From positions 1-43,264 of the forward strand of contig CASFBR010000136.1 in the NCBI GenBank assembly GCA_949292795.1: a DNA stretch of 43,264 nucleotides, in the 5' to 3' direction. The notes below the pieces were generated by a model. That model had not been told where the DNA came from. It was given only the letters and a program-made list of their open reading frames with translations, and searched no databases. The position numbers were made by a program, and so were the translations under genes. Shown in pieces: positions 32,661-40,395 of this stretch (positions are counted from its first letter, which is position 1; each line of letters starts with the position of its first letter). This DNA is from an uncultured Eubacteriales bacterium. GTDB taxonomy: Bacteria; Bacillota; Clostridia; Lachnospirales; Lachnospiraceae.

Positions 32661-33467
32661 ATGTTTACTGCAAAAGATTACGCAATGCCGCAGAGCCTTG
32701 ATGAGGCGTATGAGGTATTGACTGCGCGCAAGACAAACCATATTGTTGCCGGATGCGCATGGCTGCGGATGGGCAATAAAAGAATCAATACCGCTGTTGA
32801 TTTGTCCGAAGCCGGGCTTGATTATATTCGGGAAACACAGGATGCCATTGAGATCGGAGCGATGACAAGCTACCGCAGTGTGGAGACAAGCCGTCTTTTA
32901 CAGGAAAATTTTTCAGGAATTTTAAGCCGGGCTGTGGCGCCCATTATCGGCGTACAGTTCCGAAACGTAGTGACAGTGGGCGGTTCGGTCTATTCGCGGT
33001 TTGGATTTTCGGATTTTCTGACGCCGCTGCTGGCGCTGGATACGAAGGTGAAGCTGTACAGGGAAGGTATGATGAGCCTTGAGGAATTTATGCAGATGCC
33101 CTATAAAAAGGATATTCTTGAAAAAATTGTCATCCGCAAAGGCACCATTACCGCCAGCTATCAGATGTTCCGCAATGCGGAGGCCGATTTTCCTCTGGTC
33201 AATGTTGCTGCGGTAAAAGAAAACGGCTGCTATAAAGTAACCGTGGGCGCCCGGCCGGGGCGGGCCGTCTGCGCTCCAAAGACAGCACAGTGCCTGACAC
33301 AGCTGCTGTCGGAGGGAAAGCCCGCAGACGAAGCCGCAGAGCAGGCAAAAGCGCTGCTTAAGTCGGAGATTTCTTTTGGGACAAATATGCGTGCCAGCGC
33401 CGGCTACCGCCAGAAAATTGCCGGCGTGCTCCTTGGACGGGCCGTAAAGGAGGTGGAGGGATGTTAA
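32661..33467 (+). CDS. Molybdenum hydroxylase FAD-binding subunit (xanthine dehydrogenase family)
   Basis: The 268-residue medium subunit passes electrons from 2Fe-2S centres to FAD and on to an acceptor. It has the CoxM/XdhB-like fold with the FAD-binding segments HIVAGCAWLRMGNK (replacing the usual AGGT-type turn), IEIGAMTSYRSVE, GVQFRNVVTVGGSVYSRFGFSD (FAD loop) and DFLTPLLALDTKVKLY. AGGAGGAG precedes ATG 32661; a longer frame begins at 32619 inside the Mrp gene. It overlaps the 2Fe-2S subunit by seven bases. The order FAD - 2Fe-2S - Mo subunit is common to bacterial enzymes of this family. Confidence 0.9.
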   Translation: MFTAKDYAMPQSLDEAYEVLTARKTNHIVAGCAWLRMGNKRINTAVDLSEAGLDYIRETQDAIEIGAMTSYRSVETSRLLQENFSGILSRAVAPIIGVQFRNVVTVGGSVYSRFGFSDFLTPLLALDTKVKLYREGMMSLEEFMQMPYKKDILEKIVIRKGTITASYQMFRNAEADFPLVNVAAVKENGCYKVTVGARPGRAVCAPKTAQCLTQLLSEGKPADEAAEQAKALLKSEISFGTNMRASAGYRQKIAGVLLGRAVKEVEGC

Positions 33468-33913
33468 TCCACATCAATATTAACGGTGAAAAGAAAAAGC
33501 TTCACTGCGATCCCGACGATATGCTCATGTCCGTGCTGCGTAGTGCCGGCTATAAGAGCGTAAAGTGCGGCTGCGATACGACCAACTGCGGGCTGTGTAC
33601 GGTGTGGCTGGAAGGAAAGCCGGTGCTTTCTTGCAGCGTGCCGGCGATGCGCTGCAACAATAAAAATGTAACAACACTGGAGGGTGTGCAGGAGGAAGCA
33701 AAAGTCATCGGCTCCCTGCTCGTTGACGAGGGCGCCGACCAGTGCGGCTTTTGCAGCCCGGGATTGATCATGAATATTATCGCGATGAAAAAGGAACTGG
33801 AAAATCCCACAGAAGAAGATATTTTACATTATCTGGCAGGAAATCTGTGCCGCTGCACCGGCTATATGAGCCAGATGCGGGCCATTAAGAAATATATGGG
33901 GGTAGAGGAATGA
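33461..33913 (+). CDS. Molybdenum hydroxylase 2Fe-2S subunit
   Basis: The small electron-transfer subunit, 150 residues. A plant-type 2Fe-2S centre uses Cys38, Cys43, Cys46 and Cys58 (CGCDTTNCGLCTVWLEGKPV then LSC), and the second centre in the helical domain uses Cys95, Cys98, Cys130 and Cys132 (QCGFCSPG; LCRCTGY). All eight ligands are there, plus an extra Cys36. Start and stop overlap both neighbours (ATG inside the FAD gene; ATGA with the Mo subunit), a tightly coupled operon. Confidence 0.95.
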   Translation: MLIHININGEKKKLHCDPDDMLMSVLRSAGYKSVKCGCDTTNCGLCTVWLEGKPVLSCSVPAMRCNNKNVTTLEGVQEEAKVIGSLLVDEGADQCGFCSPGLIMNIIAMKKELENPTEEDILHYLAGNLCRCTGYMSQMRAIKKYMGVEE

Positions 33914-36222
33914 GATATGTGAGCAGACCTGTGCGCAAGGTGGACGGCATGTCCCTTGTGACAGGAAAACCATTGTATACCAATGATTTAGCGCCCAGGG
34001 AATGTCTGATCGTCATGGCTTTGCGCAGCCCCTATGCCTATGCCCGCATCAAAGCGATTGATGTTTCGAAGGCACTGCTTGTCAAAGGCGTAGCCTGTGT
34101 CCTGACGTATAAGGATGTGCCGAAGGTTCGTTTTACCAATGCCGGGCAGACATATCCGGAGATGTCCTCCTATGACCGCCTGATCCTTGATGAGTATGTG
34201 CGCTATGTAGGCGATGAGGTCGCGCTGGTGGCCGCCTCCAATAAAAAAGCCGCTTTACAGGCGCTTAAGCTGATCAAAGTGGATTATGAAGTACTTACGC
34301 CGGTGCTGGATTATAAAAATGCGATGGATAATCCGGTCATTATTCATAATTATGATGATTATTTTAACCATTACGATTTCCAGGGTGAGGATAATAAACG
34401 CAATATCGTTGTCAATGGTGTGGAAGAGCACGGAGATGTGGACGCGGAGTTCGGGCGCTGCGATGTGATCGTGGATCACGAATATGAAACCTATGCCCAG
34501 GAGCAGTGTATGATGGAAACCTTCCGTACATATACTTATCTGGATCACAATGGCCGTCTTTGTGTTGTCACATCGACGCAGGTGCCGTTTCATGTGCGTC
34601 GTATTCTTTCCCGTGCACTGCAGATTCCGCAGACGCGCATCCGCGTGATCAAGCCAAGGATCGGCGGCGGCTTTGGCGCCAAGCAGACGGTCGTTTCAGA
34701 ATTTTATCCGGCTATTGTGACATTAAAAACCGGTATGGCCGCAAAAATGATCTATACCCGCCAGGAAGCCTTTATGGCATCCAACAGCCGTCATCAGATG
34801 TGCATCCGCGCCAGAGTCGGCGCCGATCATGACGGAAGTATACGGGCAATCGAGCTGACGACGCTGTCGAACCAGGGGGCCTACGGCGAGCACGGAACGA
34901 CGACGATCGGACTAAGCGGCCATAAGTCGATTCCGCTGTATAACCAGGCTAAAGCATTCCGTTTTAAATATACAGGCGTGTATACCAATACAATGCCCGC
35001 GGCGGCCTTCCGCGGTTACGGCGCAACTCAGGGACTTTTTGCCCTGGAGTCGGCGGTCAATGAGCTGGCAGTGAAGCTTGGCATGGACCCGACGGCTCTT
35101 AGAGAGAAAAATATGGTCCGTTTCGGCGAGCTGATGCCGGCCTATTATAATGAACCGCTGACAAGCTCGGCGCTGGACCGCTGTATTTATCGCGGCAAGC
35201 AGATGATCGGGTGGGACAAAAAATATCCGCGCGTTGAGGTCAGTGAAACAAAGGTAAGAGCGGTCGGTATGGCGATTGCCATGCAGGGCTCCGGTATCGC
35301 CAAGGTTGATACGGCCGGTGCGGAGATCAAGCTCAACGATGACGGTTACTATACGTTAAAGATCGGAGCGACAGATATGGGTACCGGCTGTGATACGATT
35401 CTGACCCAGATCGCAGCAGAAACGCTTCTGGCCGATATGGATCAGTTTATTATCGCACAGGTAGATACCGATGTTTCACCGTTTGATCCGGGCTCCTATG
35501 CGTCGGCGACGACTTATGTGACCGGTATGGCGGTGTATAACGCGGCCTGCGATCTGAAAAATAAAATTATTTTTGCCGGCGCCAAAATGCTTGACCCGGA
35601 AAAATATGATATGCCGCTGGAGCGGTTTAATCCGAAAAAGTTTTATTTTGACGGGACAAAGGTGACCGAGGTGGCGACCGGAAGAAGCGTATCGATCCAT
35701 GATATTGCAGTCCACAGTGCGGGAAGCTACCTTGGAAATTATCTTAACGGTTCCGGCTTTTATTCAAGCCCCACATCCCCGCCGCCGCTGATGGCCGGCT
35801 TTGTGGAGATCGAGCTGGACAAGGAGACCGGAAAGTATGAAATATTAGACTATGTCGGTGTTGTAGACTGCGGAACGGTCGTCAATACGAATCTGGCCCG
35901 GGTACAGACAGAGGGCGGTATCGCTCAGGGTATTGGCTTTGCCATGTACGAGGATGTCAAGTACAGCGACCGGGGAAAGATGATGACCAATTCCTTTATG
36001 CAGTATAAGATTCCTTCCCGCGTCGATGTCGGAAAAATCCGTGTGGAATTTGAATCCAGCTATGAGCCAAGCGGCCCTTACGGCGCCAAGTCCATCGGCG
36101 AGATCGTTGTCAATACGCCGGCTCCGGCCATCGCCGACGCGCTTAGAAACGCTGTTGGCATTAATATGCGGTCGCTGCCGATGACACCGGAAAAGGTGAT
36201 GGCTGCGATGGAGGCCCTGTAA
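33910..36222 (+). CDS. Molybdenum hydroxylase molybdopterin-binding catalytic subunit
   Basis: The large catalytic subunit, 770 residues, of the xanthine dehydrogenase/aldehyde oxidase family, which hydroxylates carbon next to nitrogen or oxidises aldehydes using water. Key blocks: VTGKPLYTNDL (start of the domain), PRIGGGFGAKQ (cofactor loop), AAFRGYGATQGLFALES, IGATDMGTGCDTILTQIAAE and the catalytic Glu731 in GAKSIGEIV. There is no in-frame UGA, so it is not a selenoprotein; with yqeB, yqeC and selD downstream, a labile selenium ligand on molybdenum (as in clostridial xanthine and purine hydroxylases) is likely. The substrate is open: no purine, nicotinate or other pathway genes adjoin it. 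A 14-bp tandem duplication (TAATACAGGCGGC) covers its stop. Confidence 0.9.
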   Translation: MRYVSRPVRKVDGMSLVTGKPLYTNDLAPRECLIVMALRSPYAYARIKAIDVSKALLVKGVACVLTYKDVPKVRFTNAGQTYPEMSSYDRLILDEYVRYVGDEVALVAASNKKAALQALKLIKVDYEVLTPVLDYKNAMDNPVIIHNYDDYFNHYDFQGEDNKRNIVVNGVEEHGDVDAEFGRCDVIVDHEYETYAQEQCMMETFRTYTYLDHNGRLCVVTSTQVPFHVRRILSRALQIPQTRIRVIKPRIGGGFGAKQTVVSEFYPAIVTLKTGMAAKMIYTRQEAFMASNSRHQMCIRARVGADHDGSIRAIELTTLSNQGAYGEHGTTTIGLSGHKSIPLYNQAKAFRFKYTGVYTNTMPAAAFRGYGATQGLFALESAVNELAVKLGMDPTALREKNMVRFGELMPAYYNEPLTSSALDRCIYRGKQMIGWDKKYPRVEVSETKVRAVGMAIAMQGSGIAKVDTAGAEIKLNDDGYYTLKIGATDMGTGCDTILTQIAAETLLADMDQFIIAQVDTDVSPFDPGSYASATTYVTGMAVYNAACDLKNKIIFAGAKMLDPEKYDMPLERFNPKKFYFDGTKVTEVATGRSVSIHDIAVHSAGSYLGNYLNGSGFYSSPTSPPPLMAGFVEIELDKETGKYEILDYVGVVDCGTVVNTNLARVQTEGGIAQGIGFAMYEDVKYSDRGKMMTNSFMQYKIPSRVDVGKIRVEFESSYEPSGPYGAKSIGEIVVNTPAPAIADALRNAVGINMRSLPMTPEKVMAAMEAL

Positions 36223-36265
36223 TACAGGCGGCGTAATACAGGCGGCATTTGAAAGCTTCAAGACA

Positions 36266-36287
36266 GCATTCGGAAATTTCCGGATGC
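36266..36287 (+). terminator. Possible weak terminator after the hydroxylase genes
   Basis: GCATTCGG-AAATTT-CCGGATGC forms an 8-bp stem with one wobble, followed by CGTTTGTT. The T-tract is poor. It may reduce but not stop transcription into the maturation genes downstream. Confidence 0.4.
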
Positions 36288-36327
36288 CGTTTGTTCGCCT
36301 GTGAAATAGTTTGGAGAATATATAACG

Positions 36328-36746
36328 ATGGAAAACGACATTGAAATGATTTATGCCATTGCAAAAAAAATAGATATGCCAGAGCCGGTGCAGGCGTCCA
36401 TCTGTCAGGCAGCGGCGCTGCTCCCGGCGGATGCGTCGGCGCTTATACCGTCACTTTCTGGCCCGCAATGGGAAAAAAGCCGGCTAAAGCTAAAAAAATC
36501 CTTGGCGATGACGGGCAGGGCATGAAAATGCTTGCCTGTATGCTTCGGGCTGCCGGCAATACACGGGAAAAATACAGGACTGCCGGAATCGATGCATCGG
36601 TTTTTATCGATACGATGAAGTGCTTTTCACGATTTGTCAGAGAACATAAAAACAGCTTTGGCGTATGGGGATTTGACCGGGACTTCTGGACGGGTCGGCG
36701 AGGCGTCCGGACGGCTTTTAGACGGCATCTGCCAGGAGGAAAAGAA
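36328..36746 (+). pseudogene. Frameshifted, truncated acyltransferase-like (DUF5596-type) gene
   Basis: The first frame (36328-36525, 65 residues) opens MENDIEMIYAIAKKIDMPEP with TTTGGAG upstream. At the run CTAAAAAAATCC near 36489-36500 the coding similarity moves to the -1 frame, continuing ILGDDGQGMKMLACMLRAAG, then KYRTAGIDASVFIDTMKCF, SRFVREH and GFDRDFWTGRR. The FIDTM-x-CFxRF and GFDRxxWT pattern resembles the N-terminal half of a GNAT-like/DUF5596 acyltransferase of about 280 residues, by memory. After WTGRR the match is lost and yqeC begins, so the C-terminal half is deleted. One missing A in the A7 run would explain the shift. Programmed -1 slippage at A-AAA-AAA is an alternative, though the truncation argues for decay. 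Confidence 0.6.
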
Positions 36747-37460
36747 ATGCTTTTAAATATTGAAGCTGTAATCGCTGAGCTTGATCTTCATAAAGGAAGC
36801 ATTGTGTCTGTTGTAGGTTCCGGCGGTAAGACAACGCTCATTGAAACGCTGGCGGAAGCGCTCTGTACGCAATACCGTGTCTGTGTGGCCGCTTCAACGC
36901 ATATGCGTGTTCCTCCGGCAGACGTGCACCGCCATCTGATCTTAAAGGACCAATCCGGTCTGTCAAATCCGTGCAGCCTTCCGGGCATTTACTATGCTGC
37001 CGATGCGCTTGTGCCCGGGGGAAAGCTTAGCGGATTTTCACCGGAAATGGTTCAATGGGCGCAGACGCATACGGATATAATTCTGATCGAGGCGGACGGC
37101 TCACGTTCACTGCCGCTGAAAGGCTGGGCAGAATATGAGCCGGTGGTGATCCGGGAGACGCAGATGACCATCGGCGTTATGCCGCTGTTTCTTCTCGGAC
37201 AGCCTGTTGGCCCGCATAATGTACACCGGTTTGAACTTTTTTCGCAGCTTACCGGAGCAAAAGACGGCGATATGCTGACCTGCGGGCACATTGTGGCTGC
37301 CATTACAGGAAGCAGAGGGCTTTTCGCAAAAGCAATCGGGAAAAAAGCAATGTTTTTTTCCCAGGTAAACACACCGGAGCTTAAGGAAGCGGCTGCGTTG
37401 ATTGCTGCAAAGCTGCGGCCGGATATAGACCCGGTCATCATTGGGAGCCTGCGGCCATGA
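36747..37460 (+). CDS. yqeC: Selenium-dependent hydroxylase accessory protein YqeC
   Basis: A 237-residue putative P-loop NTPase of the YqeC family, found almost only with selenium-dependent molybdenum hydroxylases. The N-terminus LHKGSIVSVVGSGGKTTLIETLAEAL holds the nucleotide loop VVGSGGKTT (about 19-27). VAASTHMRVPP, IILIEADGSRSLPLKGWAEYEPVV and ITGSRGLF are further family blocks. ATG 36747 with AGGAGG (36734-36739) is the natural start; the frame extends upstream to 36468 through the broken gene but without family similarity. ATGA overlap with the next gene. Its exact step in selenium insertion is unknown. Confidence 0.88.
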   Translation: MLLNIEAVIAELDLHKGSIVSVVGSGGKTTLIETLAEALCTQYRVCVAASTHMRVPPADVHRHLILKDQSGLSNPCSLPGIYYAADALVPGGKLSGFSPEMVQWAQTHTDIILIEADGSRSLPLKGWAEYEPVVIRETQMTIGVMPLFLLGQPVGPHNVHRFELFSQLTGAKDGDMLTCGHIVAAITGSRGLFAKAIGKKAMFFSQVNTPELKEAAALIAAKLRPDIDPVIIGSLRP

Positions 37461-38146
37461 GGGCGCAGGGAAATGGCAGCCGTGCCGCCAGCGGCGTGGC
37501 AGCAAAGCCGTCAGCCGTGTGTCTGGCAGCGGTTATTATGGCATCCGGATTTTCAAGGCGGATGGAAGAAAATAAGCTGTTGATGATGTATCAGGGAAAG
37601 CCTTTGGCGGCGCGGGTCATGGATCATGTAAAAACAGCCTGTTTTTTTAAGACGGTAGCTGTGGTTGCAGAGGATGCCGTAGGAAGGCTGGCTGAGGAGC
37701 GAAAGATTATCGTTGTTTATAATGACTGTCCCGGGCAGGGGCAGAGCCGGTCTGTGATGCTTGGCACACAGGCGTGTATGGATGCCGAAGGCATTATGTT
37801 TATTCCGGCAGACATGCCTTTTTTGACACCGCAGGTGCTAAGGCAGCTTCAGGCCGCATTTAATTTGTACCCGGACCGGATCATCCGTCCGCTTTATCTG
37901 CCGGTGCCGATGCCCGCAGAAGGCCTTCCACCGCTAAATCCCGAACGTCCGCAAAAGTGGATTCCGGGAAGTCCGGTAATTTTCCCAAGGTGCCTTTTTG
38001 GGGAGCTGTGTGCCTTAAGGGGGGATACCGGAGGCCGGGAGGTGCTGCGCAGGCATCCAAAGCTTGTGCAGACGGTAAAAATTAAGGACGCTTTAGCGGG
38101 AATCGATATCGATACGCCCCGGGATGCCATCCGGTGGCTGAAGTAA
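37457..38146 (+). CDS. mocA: MocA-like nucleotidyltransferase (molybdopterin cytidylyltransferase type)
   Basis: A 229-residue protein of the MobA-like NTP transferase family. The nucleotide-binding block AAVIMASGFSRRMEENKLLM contains the G-x-S-x-RM-xxNK signature, and FIPADMPFLTPQVL holds the metal-binding DMP; GSPVIFP and DTGGREVL fit MocA, which makes the cytidine dinucleotide form of the molybdenum cofactor used by xanthine-dehydrogenase-family enzymes. An alternative is a general MobA role. A disordered 22-residue N-terminus precedes the fold, so an internal start may be used. It overlaps yqeC by four bases, within one operon with the selenium genes. Confidence 0.85.
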   Translation: MRAQGNGSRAASGVAAKPSAVCLAAVIMASGFSRRMEENKLLMMYQGKPLAARVMDHVKTACFFKTVAVVAEDAVGRLAEERKIIVVYNDCPGQGQSRSVMLGTQACMDAEGIMFIPADMPFLTPQVLRQLQAAFNLYPDRIIRPLYLPVPMPAEGLPPLNPERPQKWIPGSPVIFPRCLFGELCALRGDTGGREVLRRHPKLVQTVKIKDALAGIDIDTPRDAIRWLK

Positions 38147-38302
38147 TGCCATCCGGTAAGCACAGCCCTGCATCCGGCGGTAAGCTCATGCAGGCCGCCG
38201 GCGGGGCGTCCGGTAAGCCCGCGCTAAGAAGTGACCGGGAGATTGAAGGCCGCCGTCTGGCGTGCCGGTGTATGCGTGTTAGGATTTAGGAGAGTGATTA
38301 GT

Positions 38303-39109
38303 TTGGAGAGAAGCGATTGTCTTGTCATTGTCCGCGGCGGCGGAGATATTGCAACAGGAACGATCCATTGTCTTGCCTCCTGCGGCTTTAAAGTGCTTGT
38401 GCTTGAGAGCGGACAGCCGACGACGATCCGACGTCTGGCGGCATTCAGCGAGGCAATGTATAAAAATGAGGTGACGGTGGAAGGGATATGTGCCCGGCGG
38501 GTATTTAAAAAAGAGGACATCCTTTCGGCCTGGAGACAGAAAGCCGTGCCGGTCATTGAGGACACCAAAGGGCTGTGGATTAAAACGATGGCTCCGCAGG
38601 TCGTGGTCGATGCCATTATTGCCAAAAAAAATACCGGTACGGATAAAACGATGGCTCCGCTTGTCATTGGCCTTGGCCCGGGCTTTTGTGCGGGCAGGGA
38701 TGTTCATGTCGTCATTGAGACAATGCGGGGACATCATCTGGGCCGTATCCTGCGGGACGGATATGCCCTTCCAAATACCGGGATTCCGGGGATCATTGCA
38801 GGCATTGGCAAAGAACGGGTCATCCACGCTCCGGCAGCCGGAACAATGCGGGAGGCGGCCGCTATCGGTGATCTTGTGCATCAGGGCGATGTGATCGCGT
38901 GGATCGGTGACACGCCGGTAAAAGCGTCCATCGATGGCGTTTTGCGCGGGCTTTTGCATGAAGGGCTGCCGGTGACAAAAGGCTTTAAAATCGCGGATAT
39001 TGATCCGAGAGCTTCAGAGCAGGGAAACTGTGTCACAATTTCGGATAAAGCCCGTACGATTGCCGGCGGCGTACTTCAGGCTATTTTAATGTCCGGCATG
39101 ATCGGATGA
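38303..39109 (+). CDS. yqeB: Selenium-dependent molybdenum hydroxylase maturation protein YqeB (EF2563 family)
   Basis: A 268-residue protein of the YqeB/EF2563 family, a marker of selenium-dependent molybdenum hydroxylases. It has a Rossmann-like start LVIVRGGGDIATGTIHCLASCGFKVLVLE, seen here as VRGGGDIATGTIH, and later GLGPGFCAGRDVHVVIETMRGH and a biotinyl-like hammerhead region (VHAPAAGTM near IHAPAAGTMREAA and IGDLVHQGDVIAWIG). The start is taken as TTG 38303 with TTAGGAG about nine bases upstream; GTG at 38294 or 38231 is also possible. The 156 bp before it hold only degenerate CCGGTAAGC repeats. selD follows 15 bp later. Confidence 0.85.
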   Translation: MERSDCLVIVRGGGDIATGTIHCLASCGFKVLVLESGQPTTIRRLAAFSEAMYKNEVTVEGICARRVFKKEDILSAWRQKAVPVIEDTKGLWIKTMAPQVVVDAIIAKKNTGTDKTMAPLVIGLGPGFCAGRDVHVVIETMRGHHLGRILRDGYALPNTGIPGIIAGIGKERVIHAPAAGTMREAAAIGDLVHQGDVIAWIGDTPVKASIDGVLRGLLHEGLPVTKGFKIADIDPRASEQGNCVTISDKARTIAGGVLQAILMSGMIG

Positions 39110-39124
39110 GAAAGGAGACTGGAT

Positions 39125-40213
39125 ATGGCCGACTATGGTTTTACAGATACAAAAGCATTGTATCAGAGGGTCTTTCCCGGGGATGGAAAGATTCATCTGA
39201 CAGCGCTTTGCGCCACCGGCGGCTGCGGCGCAAAAATTCCGGCAGATACGCTGGAAACGATGGTACAGGGGCTTCCTGCCATCTGGGATGACAACCTGCT
39301 TGTAGGATTTGAGGGCAGCGATGATGCCGGGGTGTATAAGCTTAGCAGCTCCATGGCAATCATACAGACTCTGGACTTTTTCCCGCCGATTGTCGATGAT
39401 CCGTATTTGTATGGTAAGATTGCCGCAGCCAATGCCTTAAGCGATGTGTATGCCATGGGCGGAACGGTAAAGACTGCTATGAATATTGTGGCATTTCCGG
39501 AATTTCTGGAGTATGAGATACTTGGTGAAATATTGCGCGGCGGTGCTGAGAAAGTGGCGGAGGCTCAGGCAGTTCTGTGCGGCGGTCATTCGATCAAGGA
39601 CAATGAGCCAAAGTACGGCCTGTCTGTCACAGGTATTGTTCATCCGGAGCATATCCTGACAAACCGGGGCGCCCGGCCAGGGGATTTCCTGCTTTTGACA
39701 AAGCCGCTGGGTGTGGGGATCATTACAGCGGCAGTGAAGGTGGAGATGGATCATCTGGGAGCCTTTGAAGAGGCTGCTAAGAGTATGGAAATGCTTAACC
39801 GCTACGGCTGTGAGGCCATGGCCGAATTGAAGGTTCATGCGTGTACGGATGTGACCGGCTTTGGCTTCCTTGGACATCTTCTGGAAATGACAAGGGCATC
39901 CGGAGTCAGCGCACTGGTCTACCGCGATAAAATCCCGTTTTTTCCGGCCGCCTATGCGTATGCAAAGGAGTTTATGATTACCTGCGCTGCTCAGCGCAAC
40001 CGGCATCATGTGGAAGCGTCTGTGGCGTTTATCGATGACGACTATGCTTTTGAAGAGGTACTTTTAGACCCTCAGACAAGCGGCGGTCTGCTCATCGCCT
40101 GTGCCCCGGAGGATAGCGGGCGCCTCTTAGAACGGCTCAGGTGCCGTCATGCGTATGCCCGGATCATTGGTCAGATCACAGAAAAGACTGAAAAAGATAT
40201 AACGGTTCTGTAA
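39125..40213 (+). CDS. selD: Selenide, water dikinase (selenophosphate synthetase)
   Basis: Makes selenophosphate from selenide and ATP. It has 362 residues. The catalytic Cys34 and Lys37 lie in GGCGAKIPAD, so it is the Cys, not the Sec, form; the second Cys of the E. coli CGCK motif is Ala here. GFEGSDDAGVYKL, IIQTLDFFPPIVDDPYLYGKIAAANALSDVYAMGG and TDVTGFGFLGHLLEM are AIRS-fold signatures, here seen as FFPPIVDD and ANALSDVYAMGG. AAAGGAGAC precedes the ATG. selA, selB or ybbB do not adjoin; next to yqeB/yqeC the likely use is the selenium cofactor of the hydroxylase (an 'orphan SelD' arrangement), unless other selenium genes lie elsewhere. Confidence 0.96.
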   Translation: MADYGFTDTKALYQRVFPGDGKIHLTALCATGGCGAKIPADTLETMVQGLPAIWDDNLLVGFEGSDDAGVYKLSSSMAIIQTLDFFPPIVDDPYLYGKIAAANALSDVYAMGGTVKTAMNIVAFPEFLEYEILGEILRGGAEKVAEAQAVLCGGHSIKDNEPKYGLSVTGIVHPEHILTNRGARPGDFLLLTKPLGVGIITAAVKVEMDHLGAFEEAAKSMEMLNRYGCEAMAELKVHACTDVTGFGFLGHLLEMTRASGVSALVYRDKIPFFPAAYAYAKEFMITCAAQRNRHHVEASVAFIDDDYAFEEVLLDPQTSGGLLIACAPEDSGRLLERLRCRHAYARIIGQITEKTEKDITVL

Positions 40214-40261
40214 ATAGGAATAAGCTTAAACGGGCGTGAAGCCGGTTGCCGAAGGTGTGAC

Positions 40262-40303
40262 AAAAAGTGTGACACAATTTTTTAAAAATACGTCACGCTT
40301 TTT
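40262..40303 (+). terminator. Rho-independent terminator after selD
   Basis: AAAAAGTGTGAC (40262-40273) pairs with GTCACGCTTTTT (40292-40303) over 12 bp with one G-U wobble and ends in five Ts. The loop is 18 nt and A/T-rich. It closes the selenium/molybdenum gene set. Confidence 0.8.
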
Positions 40304-40346
40304 GGACATTTTACACAAAAAACTAAAAGAAAAAGAAGGCAGAAAA

Positions 40347-40355
40347 TGATATAAT
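40347..40355 (+). promoter_or_regulatory. Extended -10 promoter of the HTH/kinase pair
   Basis: TGATATAAT at 40347-40355 is a perfect extended -10 (TGnTATAAT); no convincing -35 lies 17 bp upstream in the A-rich tract. It sits 32 bp before the RBS GAGGAAGGA and ATG 40396. Confidence 0.6.
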
Positions 40356-40395
40356 AAATACATTGAAATTTCTCGGATTGAGGAAGGATTATGTT

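Noticed and set aside
36223-36247. Insertion-sequence footprint at the TAATACAGGCGGC duplication
   Set aside because: Two adjacent 14-bp copies with no element between them; simple slippage is enough.
36468-36746. A long yqeC start at 36468 giving a 330-residue protein
   Set aside because: The first 93 residues match an unrelated acyltransferase-like fragment, and a good RBS with ATG lies at 36747, where YqeC similarity starts.
38147-38302. A small gene in the gap before yqeB
   Set aside because: The stretch shows only degenerate CCGGTAAGC repeats and in-frame extension of yqeB without similarity or RBS.
39125-40213. Selenocysteine in SelD or in the Mo subunit
   Set aside because: The codon at SelD position 34 is TGC (Cys) and neither gene has an in-frame TGA before its end.
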